Assembly (NCBI GenBank): GCA_029558955.1
Contig: JAKQCW010000287.1
Coordinates: 1 to 36,376, forward strand
Reading direction: 5' to 3'
DNA: 36,376 bases
Source of the DNA: Chloroflexota bacterium
GTDB taxonomy: Bacteria; Chloroflexota; Anaerolineae; JAAEKA01
Shown here piece after piece: positions 1 to 8,000 of the stretch. The notes beneath the pieces were generated by a model. It did no database searches and had not been told where the DNA came from. It was given only the letters and a program-made list of their open reading frames with translations. The translations under genes were made by a program, and so were the position numbers. How positions within the stretch are numbered: position 1 is the stretch's first letter; every line of letters begins with the position of its first letter.

Positions 1-92
1 CGCATCCCGTCTCACGTCACAGGAGCGCTTTCACCCTGAGAGCGCACACTGCTTGGGCAGGGCGTCACCTGCTCCCCAGCATAGCAACCAAG

Positions 93-126
93 GCGTGAGA
101 CCGGCCGACCAGTCTCACGCTTTTTT
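93..126 (+). terminator. Rho-independent terminator
   Basis: A perfect 9-bp stem (GCGTGAGAC at 93-101 with GTCTCACGC at 112-120) and a 10-base loop is followed directly by six T residues at 121-126. This is a textbook intrinsic terminator on the plus strand. It probably ends a transcript that enters from upstream of the window. Bases 1-92 show no gene I can support. Confidence 0.85.
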
Positions 127-151
127 GTTGCCCGTTTCCAGGAGACGACCG

Positions 152-400
152 ATGAACCCACAAGCTATGCAGGATTTGATCGTACGCCACCAGATGGTCT
201 ACGACTTCGGTGAGGACGGCTTCGGCGACCTGTGTCTGAAGCTGGACCTGCTGCACGACGCGGCCAGCATGGGCCGGGTCGAGATGATCACCGATCTGTC
301 GCTGGAGGCGCTGCGCGGCTGGCTGCGTGAGATCATCTTCATCGCCCGCGAGACGCTGATCGAGCTGGAAAGCACACGCGGCGACGCACTCTGGAATTAG
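152..400 (+). CDS. 82-aa conserved-looking hypothetical protein
   Basis: I do not recognise the family. The product is a small acidic protein of 82 residues that looks largely alpha-helical, with alternating charged and hydrophobic positions from about residue 5 to 75 and no signal peptide or membrane segment. The ATG at 152 is preceded by an AGGAGA Shine-Dalgarno at 140-145. A longer reading frame begins at 53, but it would run through the terminator at 93-126, so the internal ATG is preferred. It stands alone between that terminator and the DIP1984-family gene at 557, on the same strand with a 156-base gap. No function can be assigned. Confidence 0.65.
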   Translation: MNPQAMQDLIVRHQMVYDFGEDGFGDLCLKLDLLHDAASMGRVEMITDLSLEALRGWLREIIFIARETLIELESTRGDALWN

Positions 401-556
401 GCATCCATGCGCTGGCGCACAACCGTCAATGACAATGGCGGGGTTCGGTGGCTGCGCACAGACCGGCCCGAGCGGCCATTTCAAGTCAAAGACGCGGACT
501 GAGCGGGTTGCAGAACCCACAGGGCCGCGAACAACCATCGCTGTGGAGATGACAAC

Positions 557-1045
557 ATGACTCTCGAACTCAAGATGACGCTGGCCGAGGCTCTCGTGGA
601 GCGCAAAGGCCTCAAGAAACAGTTGGAGGACCTGGAGAATCGCCTGTGCCTCAACGTCCAGGTGCAGGAAGGGAGCACGCCCGCCGAAACGCCGCAGGCG
701 CTGCTGGCGCAGATCGATGCGGCTGTCGCCGACCTGGAACACCTGATCGCGGCCATCAACCGCACCAATCTGGCGACCCCGCTGCCGGGCGAGGAAGGCT
801 GGAGCCTGATGGAGGCCATTGTCCGACGCGACATGCTGACCCTGCGTCACAATACCCTGGAACGGGCGATCTATGCTGCCCGGGCGGTGCACCAGCGCGT
901 GGTTGTGAGCCGCAGCGAGGTGCGCGCGGTGGTCACGGTGGACGTGGCCGCCATGCAGAAGGAGATCGACGCTCTGGCCAAAGAGATCCGGGCGTTGGAC
1001 CTGCGCCTGCAGGCCGCCAACTGGAGCGTGCAGTTGGCGGCCTAG
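557..1045 (+). CDS. DIP1984 family (septicolysin-like) coiled-coil protein
   Basis: The 162-residue product matches my memory of the DIP1984 family, named for a Corynebacterium diphtheriae protein and sometimes annotated as septicolysin. Family features are an N-terminal helix around TLAEALVERKGLKKQLEDL, a central stretch with INRTN followed by a short turn and an ERD/RRDMLTLR-like segment, and a C-terminal helix with VDVAAMQKEIDALAKEIRALD. The protein is almost entirely heptad-patterned helix, consistent with a soluble coiled coil. The septicolysin name implies a toxin, but many non-pathogens carry the family, so I treat the function as unknown. A GGAGATGAC sequence ends about 7 bases before the ATG. 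A second in-frame ATG at 575 is possible. No convincing terminator follows; the next 500 bases hold the RNA-like region. Confidence 0.8.
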   Translation: MTLELKMTLAEALVERKGLKKQLEDLENRLCLNVQVQEGSTPAETPQALLAQIDAAVADLEHLIAAINRTNLATPLPGEEGWSLMEAIVRRDMLTLRHNTLERAIYAARAVHQRVVVSRSEVRAVVTVDVAAMQKEIDALAKEIRALDLRLQAANWSVQLAA

Positions 1046-1084
1046 AAGATTCGCGGACTACCTGAGCGGCTGGTGTAGCGGTCA

Positions 1085-1280
1085 GTCATGCAACGCTGAG
1101 GGCATCTCCTTGCCTGAGGTGCTATGTCAGGCCGGTGGGCGCAAGCCCGTCGTTACAAACAATAGTAATCCAAACACTGTCGAATCAAGGTGTACCGGGT
1201 AAAGGGTATGCTTAGATCGGTAATGTCGAAGGTGTACTACCAGTGCTGGCGTTGCGACGACTGCCGTGAGGGTGGGTCGT
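1085..1280 (+). ncRNA. Structured RNA candidate, HEARO/omega-RNA-like, without IscB/IsrB
   Basis: This stretch has no credible ORF and is visibly richer in A and T than its surroundings (for example 1153-1190). It can be folded into a closed multibranch RNA. A long-range helix pairs GCAACGC (1090-1096) with GCGTTGC (1249-1255), and GTC (1085-1087) with GAC (1256-1258) can extend it across a 2-base bulge. Inside it are GCCTGA/TCAGGC (1112-1117/1127-1132), an 8-bp hairpin with a GCAA tetraloop (1133-1140/1145-1152, two G-U pairs), CACTG/CAGTG (1175-1179/1241-1245) and GTGTACC/GGTATGC (1190-1196/1205-1211). ACGAC/GTCGT (1257-1261/1276-1280) forms a 3' hairpin. The arrangement and strings such as GGGTAAAGGGTATG and TAATGTCGAAGGTG resemble, from memory, HEARO RNAs, the guide RNAs of IscB/IsrB. 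No such nuclease gene lies beside it. The family call is an inference; the pairing is seen. Confidence 0.45.
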
Positions 1281-1290
1281 GGGAATGGTC

Positions 1291-1388
1291 GGTCAGGTGT
1301 TGGCTCAAAACGGCCCTGCACCGGTGCTCATCGCACCGGTGCAGGGCGGACACGGTCGGTCCCTCTTCGGCAAGCAGTTGGCCTGATC
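1291..1388 (+). repeat. Nested long inverted repeat downstream of the RNA candidate
   Basis: A perfect 15-bp inverted repeat, GCCCTGCACCGGTGC at 1313-1327 with its complement at 1333-1347 and a 5-base loop, lies inside a weaker 7-bp helix (GGTCAGG 1291-1297 with CCTGATC 1382-1388, one G-U pair). No T-run follows, so it is not a standard intrinsic terminator. It could be a transcript 3' end, the tail of the upstream RNA, or one end of a mobile element. From 1389 to 1548 I see only a small GC hairpin (1422-1427/1435-1440) and no gene. Confidence 0.6.
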
Positions 1389-1560
1389 TATCGACGATCA
1401 CCGTCTGATCTGGTGGAACGCCGCCGGTGGAGAGCCGGCGCCAAGGCCAGTACGCCAGTGGCACGCTCGATTTCCCTGCGAGTGGCGGCGGGGGTCTGCC
1501 CCGGGCCAACGGCTTGGCCGAGATGGAACGCTGAACAGGTACGTTGCCGTGAGGTTTCCC

Positions 1561-2067
1561 ATGATGTCTGTCTTGCTTCTCAACACAACTTACGAACCGA
1601 TGTACGTGGTGTCGCTGCGCCGCGCGGTGACGCTGGTGTTGCAGAACAAGGCGCATCTGGTGGAGTGCCTGGAGCGCAGCGTGCGCTCCCCTTCGCTGAC
1701 GCTGCCGGAGCCGTCGGTGATTCGGCTGCACGGCCGGGCGCCGGTGGCCCGCCAGCGCGCCCTGCCGCTCAGCCGAACCGCCATCCTGGCCCGCGATGCC
1801 TACACCTGCCAGTACTGCGGCCTGGCGCTGCCGGCCGGCCGGCTGACCATCGATCACGTGCTGCCACAATCGCGCGGCGGCGGGTGGTCGTGGACCAACC
1901 TGGTGGCCGCGTGCCCGGCCTGCAACGCGATCAAGGCTGACCGCACGCCGCAGGAAGCTGGCATGGCCTTGCTGCGCCCGCCGGGCAAGCCGATCGGCGT
2001 CCAGGCTGCGCTGCTGCACGATGCCCAGCGCAACCCGGCCTGGCGGCCATATCTTTGGACAAATTGA
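1561..2067 (+). CDS. HNH endonuclease family protein
   Basis: A 168-residue HNH protein of the stand-alone type common in Actinobacteria, Cyanobacteria and Chloroflexota. An N-terminal beta/alpha region begins LLLNTTYEPMYVVSLRRAV, and the C-terminal half holds the beta-beta-alpha-metal fold. Structural zinc cysteines are C83/C86 (TCQYC) and C118/C121 (CPACN). The metal and catalytic positions are D98-H99 (IDHVLPQSRGG), N113 and N122. The family is predicted to be a metal-dependent DNA nuclease, but its biological role is poorly known. It is not an IscB/IsrB protein: there is no RuvC part or bridge helix. The start is taken at ATG 1561, 6 bases after GTGAGG; a GTG at 1549 is the alternative. 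A hairpin terminator follows at 2169. Confidence 0.88.
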   Translation: MMSVLLLNTTYEPMYVVSLRRAVTLVLQNKAHLVECLERSVRSPSLTLPEPSVIRLHGRAPVARQRALPLSRTAILARDAYTCQYCGLALPAGRLTIDHVLPQSRGGGWSWTNLVAACPACNAIKADRTPQEAGMALLRPPGKPIGVQAALLHDAQRNPAWRPYLWTN

Positions 2068-2168
2068 CGCCGCGGGTGACAGAATCTGTGGCCGATTGTC
2101 GTTAATAGTAGTAGATCGGGAGGTTGGCTGTGACAACGGGCGGATTAGGGGAGCTGTCCAGCCAACGA

Positions 2169-2205
2169 ACAAGGCCCTGGCCATGCGCCAGGGCCTTGTG
2201 ATTTT
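2169..2205 (+). terminator. Strong hairpin terminator after HNH gene
   Basis: A perfect 13-bp stem (ACAAGGCCCTGGC 2169-2181, complement 2187-2199) with a 5-base loop is followed by GATTTTC, a short T-tract. It lies about 100 bases past the HNH stop codon and before the promoter of the SRAP gene. The 100 bases between (2068-2168) show no other feature. Confidence 0.75.
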
Positions 2206-2234
2206 CATGGCGGGCGGCGGCATGGCTCAGAACC

Positions 2235-2263
2235 TTGCCAGGAACCGCAGAACGCGCTACAAT
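2235..2263 (+). promoter_or_regulatory. Sigma70-type promoter for SRAP gene
   Basis: TTGCCA at 2235-2240 and TACAAT at 2258-2263 are separated by exactly 17 bp. Each hexamer differs from consensus at one position. Transcription would begin near 2270, giving a leader of about 70 bases before the SRAP start at 2342. It sits directly after the HNH terminator. Confidence 0.65.
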
Positions 2264-2341
2264 TAGAACATCAGTGCGATCTTGCCGCACAGACCCTGCG
2301 ACAGTGCGCAACCCACGGGTTTGCTACCCCGGAGAAACCTC

Positions 2342-3004
2342 ATGTGTGGACGGTTCACCCTCTTCACCGACCCCGAACATCTGGCCGAGCGCTTCCAGGC
2401 CAGCCTGCCGGCGGATGAGCTGCGGCCGCGCTACAACGCCGCGCCCACGCAGCAGTTGCCGGTGATTCTGAACGACGGCCCGCCGGCCATCCAGCTTTTG
2501 CAGTGGGGCCTGGTCCCCTTTTGGGCCAAGGATCCCGCCATCGGCAGCCGCATGATCAACGCCCGCTGCGAGACCTTGACCGAGAAGCCGGCCTTTCGCA
2601 CCGCCTTCAAGAAGCGCCGCTGCCTGGTGCTGGCCGATGGCTTCTACGAATGGCAGAAGACGCCCGACGGCAAGCAGCCCATGCGCATCACCCTGGCCGC
2701 CGGCGAGCCCTTTGCCATGGCCGGGCTGTGGGAGAGCTGGAACGCGCCCGACGGCAGCCTGCTGCGCACCTTCACCATCATCACCGGCGAGCCCAACGAA
2801 CTGGTGGCGCCGATTCACAACCGCATGCCGGCCATTCTGCTGCCGGAGCACGAGGCCATCTGGCTGGACAACGCCGCCGAGCCGGCCATCTGGCAAGATA
2901 TTCTGCGCCCCTACCCGGCCGAACGCATGACAGCCTACCCGGTCTCCCGGCGCGTCAACTTCGTGGGCAATGACGATGCGGAGCTGGTCATGCGGAGCGC
3001 GTGA
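2342..3004 (+). CDS. SRAP domain protein (YedK/HMCES family)
   Basis: A 220-residue SOS-response-associated peptidase family protein. In characterised members (E. coli YedK, human HMCES) the N-terminal cysteine, exposed after Met removal, forms a thiazolidine crosslink with abasic sites in single-stranded DNA and shields them. The protein starts MCGRFTLF, so Cys2 is in place. Other active-site positions of YedK are matched by N73 (INARCET), E103 (ADGFYEWQK) and H159 (IHNRMP). Length and motif order are normal. ATG 2342 is required because Cys must be residue 2, and GGAGA lies 7 bases upstream; an earlier in-frame ATG at 2282 is rejected. It has its own promoter and ends facing the fmdB gene. 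Confidence 0.95.
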   Translation: MCGRFTLFTDPEHLAERFQASLPADELRPRYNAAPTQQLPVILNDGPPAIQLLQWGLVPFWAKDPAIGSRMINARCETLTEKPAFRTAFKKRRCLVLADGFYEWQKTPDGKQPMRITLAAGEPFAMAGLWESWNAPDGSLLRTFTIITGEPNELVAPIHNRMPAILLPEHEAIWLDNAAEPAIWQDILRPYPAERMTAYPVSRRVNFVGNDDAELVMRSA

Positions 3005-3030
3005 GCGGGGCGTTGGTTTCGATACGGCAG

Positions 3031-3086
3031 CCTACTCAACCAACGGGGGTGCGGGTTGAGTAGGCCGCCTACTCAACCAACGGGGG
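3031..3086. terminator. Bidirectional hairpin built from a 19-bp direct repeat
   Basis: Between the converging SRAP and fmdB genes, CCTACTCAACC (3031-3041) pairs with GGTTGAGTAGG (3054-3064) in a perfect 11-bp stem. The left arm is part of a 19-bp unit, CCTACTCAACCAACGGGGG (3031-3049), repeated exactly at 3068-3086. Either copy can pair with the single inverted arm. GGGGCGTTGGTT also occurs twice (3007-3018 and 3083-3094). Placement suggests transcription stop for both genes, although there is no T-run. Confidence 0.6.
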
Positions 3087-3093
3087 CGTTGGT

Positions 3094-3462
3094 TCACATG
3101 TCAGGCATGGCCGGCATCGATTCCTCGATGGATTCGGGGCTTTCGCCTGCTTCCAGCCGATCCACCACCTCGCTCATCTCGCCGTCCAGTTCCTCGCCCA
3201 TCTCGGCGCTCATGCGGCGCATCATGCGGCCGATGGCGCGGGGATCGTTCTCGTCCAGGTCGCCGAAGGCGCTGGGGTCGGCCATTGCATCCAGCCGGCT
3301 CTCCTCGGAGCGCACCACCGCCACACGTGAGATCAGCCGGCTCAGCTCCTGTGCGCCGCAGCGGGGACAGACCGGCGCTCCCTCGGCCGCCTCAGCGAAC
3401 GTCTTCCACCAGATGGCCACCCGCCGCCGGCATCCGGCGCAACGGTACTCATAGATCGGCAT
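3094..3462 (-). CDS. FmdB family zinc ribbon protein
   Basis: A 122-residue protein starting MPIYEYRCAGC, the hallmark of the FmdB/CxxC zinc ribbon family. The cysteine pairs CAGC and CPRC (the latter after about 25 residues) form a small N-terminal zinc ribbon. The remainder is a highly acidic, helical and methionine-rich tail (for example IGRMMRRMSAEMGEELDGEM) not found in the shortest family members. Function is unproven; FmdB was proposed as a regulator of formamidase. The ATG at 3462 is supported by AAGGAG 8 bases upstream and by the family N-terminus; a longer in-frame start at 3528 is rejected. It diverges from gmk with overlapping promoters. Confidence 0.88.
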   Translation of the reverse strand: MPIYEYRCAGCRRRVAIWWKTFAEAAEGAPVCPRCGAQELSRLISRVAVVRSEESRLDAMADPSAFGDLDENDPRAIGRMMRRMSAEMGEELDGEMSEVVDRLEAGESPESIEESMPAMPDM

Positions 3463-3513
3463 GCTCTGCTCCTTTTGGGCATAGAGAGGGAATCGGGTAC
3501 ACTGATGCCTGGT

Positions 3514-3531
3514 GGATTGGCGCACCAATCC
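3514..3531. promoter_or_regulatory. Palindrome between fmdB and gmk, possible operator
   Basis: GGATTGG (3514-3520) and CCAATCC (3525-3531) form a perfect inverted repeat around a 4-base centre. It covers the proposed gmk -35 hexamer and the proposed fmdB transcription start. This is a plausible binding site for a dimeric regulator or a short 5' hairpin in the fmdB transcript. No regulator can be named. Confidence 0.45.
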
Positions 3532-3545
3532 GACCCGATTATACT
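3517..3545 (+). promoter_or_regulatory. Promoter of gmk-rhomboid-priA
   Basis: TTGGCG (3517-3522), a 17-bp spacer and TATACT (3540-3545) form a good sigma70-type promoter reading toward gmk. The predicted start is near 3552, about 40 bases before the gmk ATG. Its -10 overlaps the -10 of the opposing fmdB promoter. Confidence 0.6.
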
Positions 3546-3566
3546 AACCTGCGCTGCTGGCGCCAA
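3538..3566 (-). promoter_or_regulatory. Promoter of fmdB, overlapping the gmk promoter
   Basis: On the minus strand, TTGGCG (3566 down to 3561), a 17-bp spacer and a perfect TATAAT (3543 down to 3538) read toward fmdB. The predicted start is near 3531. The -35 hexamer is identical to that of the opposing promoter, and the two -10 elements share 3540-3543. Confidence 0.6.
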
Positions 3567-3591
3567 GTGCAAAGGTGGAGAAAGAGCCCTT

Positions 3592-4230
3592 ATGCCCGAA
3601 ACCGATCTCACCCCTGACCCCTACGAGACCATCCACGCCCCGCGGCCGCTGCTGGTGATCCTCTCCGGCCCCTCAGGCGTGGGCAAAGATGCGGTCATGG
3701 CCCACATGCACCAGATGGGCGTGCCCTTCTACCAGGTGGTGACCGCCGCGACCCGCGCCCGGCGTCCGGGCGAGATCGACGGCAAGGACTACCACTTCGT
3801 CACCATCGAACAGTTCGCCGCCATGATCGAGCAGAAAGAGCTGCTGGAACACGCGGTGGTCTACGGCGACTACAAGGGGATCCCCAAGTCCGAGGCGCGC
3901 AAAGGCCTGGCCAGCGGGCTGGACGTGGTGCTGCGCGTCGACGTGCAGGGCGCGGCCACCATCCGCAGCCTGGTGCCGCAGGCCGTGGCCATCTTCCTGA
4001 TCGCCTCGTCGGAGGAGGAAATGGTAGCCCGCCTGCGCGGCCGGCAGACCGAGGACCCCGGCCGGCTGGCTATGCGCATCGCCACCGCGCGCGAGGAGCT
4101 GCGCCGTCTCTCCGAATTCGACTATGTGGTGATCAACCGCGACGGCCAACTGGACGAGGCAGTGCAGCAGGTGCTGGCCATCATGACCGCCGAACGCTGC
4201 CGGGTTGACTGGGAGCCGGTGCTGTTATGA
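3592..4230 (+). CDS. gmk: Guanylate kinase
   Basis: A 212-residue guanylate kinase, which phosphorylates GMP to GDP with ATP in the cytoplasm. The P-loop is GPSGVGKD at residues 26-33. The GMP-binding region follows with TRARRPGEIDGKDYHFV and EHAVVYGDYKGIPK, then VDVQGAATIR and the lid region with RLRGRQTEDPGRLAMRIATAREEL. Length is typical. ATG 3592 follows GGTGGAGAAAG; an earlier in-frame start at 3475 would lie within the divergent promoter region. The stop overlaps the rhomboid start by four bases (ATGA), so the two are translationally coupled. In many bacteria gmk is followed by rpoZ and coaBC before priA; here a rhomboid gene takes that place. Confidence 0.95.
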   Translation: MPETDLTPDPYETIHAPRPLLVILSGPSGVGKDAVMAHMHQMGVPFYQVVTAATRARRPGEIDGKDYHFVTIEQFAAMIEQKELLEHAVVYGDYKGIPKSEARKGLASGLDVVLRVDVQGAATIRSLVPQAVAIFLIASSEEEMVARLRGRQTEDPGRLAMRIATAREELRRLSEFDYVVINRDGQLDEAVQQVLAIMTAERCRVDWEPVLL

Positions 4231-5042
4231 GGATGGATCCACAACCAGAGGCTCAAGCCAGCCAGCCGCCCAGCTCGATGGTGCAGATGGGCTTCCGCAT
4301 TCCCCTGGCCAAGCCGCGCTGGACCTTCATCCTGCTGGGCATCAACATCGCCGTCTTCCTGGCCATGACCGCCTTCGGCGCGCTCAACGGCCTTGGCCTG
4401 AACGGCAGCCAGGACACGCGGGTGCTGGTGTTCTTCGGCGCCATGCACAACCAGTTGATCGCCCAGGGGGAATATCACCGGCTGCTGACCAGCATGTTCC
4501 TGCACATCGGCGTGATCCACCTGTTGTTCAACAGCTACGCCCTCTACGTCGTTGGCCAGGACGTGGAGCGGCTCTATGGCTCGGCGCGCTTCCTGCTGAT
4601 CTACTTTCTGGCCGGCCTGGGCGGCAGCCTGGCCTCCTTCGTGCTGGGCGCGGGGGGCATCTCGGCCGGCGCCAGCGGCGCGATTTTCGGCCTCATCGGC
4701 GCCTCCATCGCCTACTTCTACCTGCACCGCGCGACCTTCGGCCAGCGGGGCCAGACCCAACTGCGCAGCCTGCTGATGCTGGCCGGCATCAACCTGGTGC
4801 TGGGCTTCACCATCCCCGGCATCAACAACCTGGCGCACATGGGGGGTCTGGTCTTTGGCATGCTGCTGGGCTGGATTCTGGCACCCAAATACCAGGCGCC
4901 GTCGGTTTTCACCCCCACGGCTGACGGCGCGTTCACCCTGCAAGACAGCACCACCGTCGGCCGCCGCCTGCCGCACCTGCTGGCCGTCACCGTGATTCTG
5001 GCCGGGCTGGCGCTGGTGGGGACTATACGCTGGGGCGGATAG
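4227..5042 (+). CDS. Rhomboid family intramembrane serine protease
   Basis: A 271-residue integral membrane protease that cleaves transmembrane segments of substrate proteins. The catalytic serine is S150 in GASGAIFG and the catalytic histidine H204 in AHMGGLVFG. The usual HxxFN-type helix is seen as HLLFNSYAL. Six core membrane segments run from about residue 30 to 225. The C-terminus adds a polar stretch (about 225-250) and a seventh helix (about 250-267). The start overlaps the gmk stop; an ATG two codons later is possible. priA begins six bases after the stop. The substrate cannot be inferred. Confidence 0.93.
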   Translation: MRMDPQPEAQASQPPSSMVQMGFRIPLAKPRWTFILLGINIAVFLAMTAFGALNGLGLNGSQDTRVLVFFGAMHNQLIAQGEYHRLLTSMFLHIGVIHLLFNSYALYVVGQDVERLYGSARFLLIYFLAGLGGSLASFVLGAGGISAGASGAIFGLIGASIAYFYLHRATFGQRGQTQLRSLLMLAGINLVLGFTIPGINNLAHMGGLVFGMLLGWILAPKYQAPSVFTPTADGAFTLQDSTTVGRRLPHLLAVTVILAGLALVGTIRWGG

Positions 5043-5048
5043 GGCGCC

Positions 5049-8000
5049 ATGTTCGCCGAGATCGCCGTCCACACCCCCATGGCCCGCCGGCCGTTGGGCA
5101 AGACCCGGCCCCCGCAGGAGCCGGTCAGCGAGGATGGCGACGCGCCCCTGGGCGTGACCTTCCACTACAGCGTGCCCGCCCACCTGGCCGCGGCCCTGCG
5201 GCCTGGCCATCTGGTCTGGGTTCCCTTTGGCCGCGAGGAGCTGCACGGGGTGGTGCTGGCGCTGAGCGACGCCGCGCCGGAGGGGGTGCGCACGCGGGCG
5301 CTGATCGATCTGGTGCTGCCGGAACCGGTGTTGACGCCTGCCCAGCTTGAGCTGGCCCGCTGGCTGAGCCGGCACACCTTGGCGCCGATTCTGGACTGTC
5401 TGCTGCTGATGCTGCCCACCGGCCTGGCGCAAAAGGCCGAGCCGGTGCTGGCGTTGACAGAGGAGGGAAGACGCACCCTCGCGGCCGGCCCCCTTTCCCG
5501 CCCGGCGGAGGAGCACAGCGCCGAGCAGATGAGCTTCGGGACGGAGGATTTCGTCGAGGCGCTGCACGGCGGCCCCTATTTTGCCCAGTTGCCGGGGCTG
5601 AAAGCGGAGCAGCACGCGCTGCTGGCCCATCTGCTGGCGCATGGAACGACGCCTGAGCGGGTGCTGGCGCGGCTGGAGGGCGATCTGAGCCGCCGCAGCC
5701 TGGCCGATCCGCTGATCGAGCGCGGGTGGATCACCCGCCAGCGGCGCATCGTCGAGCCGCCCCCCAGGCCCAAGACCGGCAAGCAGGTCGCGCTGGCCGC
5801 CAACCAGGAGACCATCGCCCAGACGCTGCCCACCCTGGGGCGGCAGTCCAAGCAGGCCGACGCGCTGGCCTGGCTGGCCGAACACCCCACGCCTGCGCCC
5901 AGCGCGGCCGCCATCGGCGCGGCCGCCGGCTGCACGATCGCGCCGATCCGCAGCCTGGCCGAACGCGGCTGGCTGCGCATCGAGGCCGACAAGACCGTCA
6001 CGCTGCTGCTGCCTGCGGCCGAGGTGAACGCGCGGTTGATCGAGCTGCGCGGCGGCGAAAAATACCGCCGGGTGCTGGAGGCGCTGGCCGGCGAGGCGGG
6101 GCCGGTCTGGGTCGGCTGGCTCTATGCCGAGGTCGGCGCCGACCTGGCCACCCTGCGCGAGCTGGCCGCGGCCGGGCTCATCTCGCTGGAGGAAGCTGAG
6201 ATCTGGCGCGATCCGCTGGCCGGCAAGGTCTTCGTCGCGGACAGAGCGCCGGCCCTGACCGAAGACCAGGCGCGGGTGTGGGCCGAGATCAAGGAGGGGA
6301 TCGAGGCAGCAACCCGCCAGTCGCAGATGGCCGATGACGGGTCGCCGATGGGCGCTTCAGGCATGGCGGCAACTCCGGTTGCGGCTTCCGGGCCACCGGT
6401 TACGAATCGTTCCGCCTACCTTCTGCATGGCGTCACCGGCAGCGGCAAGACCGAGATCTACCTGCGCGCGATCCAGGCGGCGCTGGAGGCCGGCCAGCAG
6501 GCCATCGCCCTGGTGCCGGAGATCGCCTTGACGCCGCAGACGGTGCGCCGCTTCGCCGCCCGCTTCGGCGAAAGGGTGACGGTCTACCACAGCGAGCTTT
6601 CCCCCGGCGAGCGCTACGATGTCTGGCGCAAGGCGCGCGCCGGCCAGGTGCAGGTGGTGGTGGGCGCGCGTTCGGCCCTCTTTCTGCCCCTGCCCAACCT
6701 GGGCCTGATCGTGCTGGACGAGGAGCATGACCCCTCCTACAAGGAAAGCCAGCGTGCGCCCCGCTACCACGCGCGCGACACGGCCCTGCAACTGGCCCGC
6801 CTCAGCGGCGCCGTCCTGCTGCTGGGCTCGGCCACCCCGGCGCTGGAGAGCTTCTACGCCGCCCAGTTGGGCCAGCTCCGGCTGCTGGAGCTGCCGCGGC
6901 GCATCATGGGCCACGCCAAGGCCATCGCCCAACAGCAGGAGCAGCTCCACCTGCGCCAGACCGTCTACCGGCCGCTGGATGCGCTGCACCCGGAGACGCG
7001 CTACGCCGAGCTGCCGCCGGTGCAGGTGATCGACCTGCGCCAGGAACTGCGCGCGGGCAACCGCTCCATGTTCAGCCGCGCCCTGCAAGAGGCGCTGGAA
7101 CGGGTGCTGGCCGCGCGCCAGCAGGCGATTCTCTTCCTGAACCGCCGCGGCACGGCCACCTTCGTCATCTGCCGGGACTGTGGGCATGTGCTGACCTGCG
7201 AGCATTGCGATGTGCCGCTGACCTATCACGAAGGGGGCAGCGCCCGGTCGGAGGCCGGCCAGGAGAGGGGCGGGGCCGGCGTGATTCTCTGTCATCACTG
7301 CGGGCGGCGGGCGGCGCAGCCCGATCAATGCCCACAGTGCGACAGCCGGCGCATTCGCTACCTGGGCGCGGGCACGGAAAAGATCGCCGAGCATGTCAGG
7401 GCGCTCTGGCCGCAGGCGCGGGTGCTGCGCTGGGATCGGGATGTGACCGGCGCCAAGGGCAGCCATGATGCCATCCTCCAGCAGTTCGCCAGCCGCCAGG
7501 CCGATGTGATGGTGGGCACGCAGATGATCGCCAAGGGGCTGGACCTGCCGCTGGTGACGCTGGTGGGGGTGATCAACGCCGACGTGGGGCTCTACCTGCC
7601 CGATTTCCGCGCGGCCGAACGCAGCTTCCAACTGCTGACCCAGGTGGCCGGACGCGCCGGCCGCAGCCTGCTGGGGGGCCAGGTGATCGTGCAAAGCTAT
7701 CGGCCGGAACACTACGCCATCCAGGCCGCGCGGCGCCATGACTACCTGGACTTCAGCCGCCAGGAGCTGAGCTTCCGCCGCGATCTGGGCTATCCCCCCT
7801 TTCGCCGCCTGGCCCGGCTGATCTTCGTTCATCAGGAGCGGGAACGGGCCAAGGCGGAGGCTGAGGCGCTGGCGCGCGGCCTGCGCTTTGCCATCAAGGA
7901 GCGCGGCGCGGGCAGCGTGGACCTGATCGGCCCCGCGCCCTGCTTCTTTGGCCGCGAGCAGGGCAAATATCGTTGGCACCTGATCGTGCGCGCCCCCGAC

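Noticed and set aside
1070..1160. tRNA-like stretch with TGTAGCGGTCAGTC and a 3' hairpin
   Set aside because: The hairpin has a GCAA tetraloop and not a TTCRA T-loop, there is no anticodon arm of the right length, and no cloverleaf closes.
1085..1560. Group II intron remnant
   Set aside because: I find no GTGYG 5' end, no domain V sequence and no reverse transcriptase. The closed fold fits a separate small RNA better.
1561..2067. HNH gene as the IscB/IsrB partner of the nearby RNA
   Set aside because: The protein is a 168-residue stand-alone HNH family member with no RuvC part, bridge helix or PLMP-type N-terminus.
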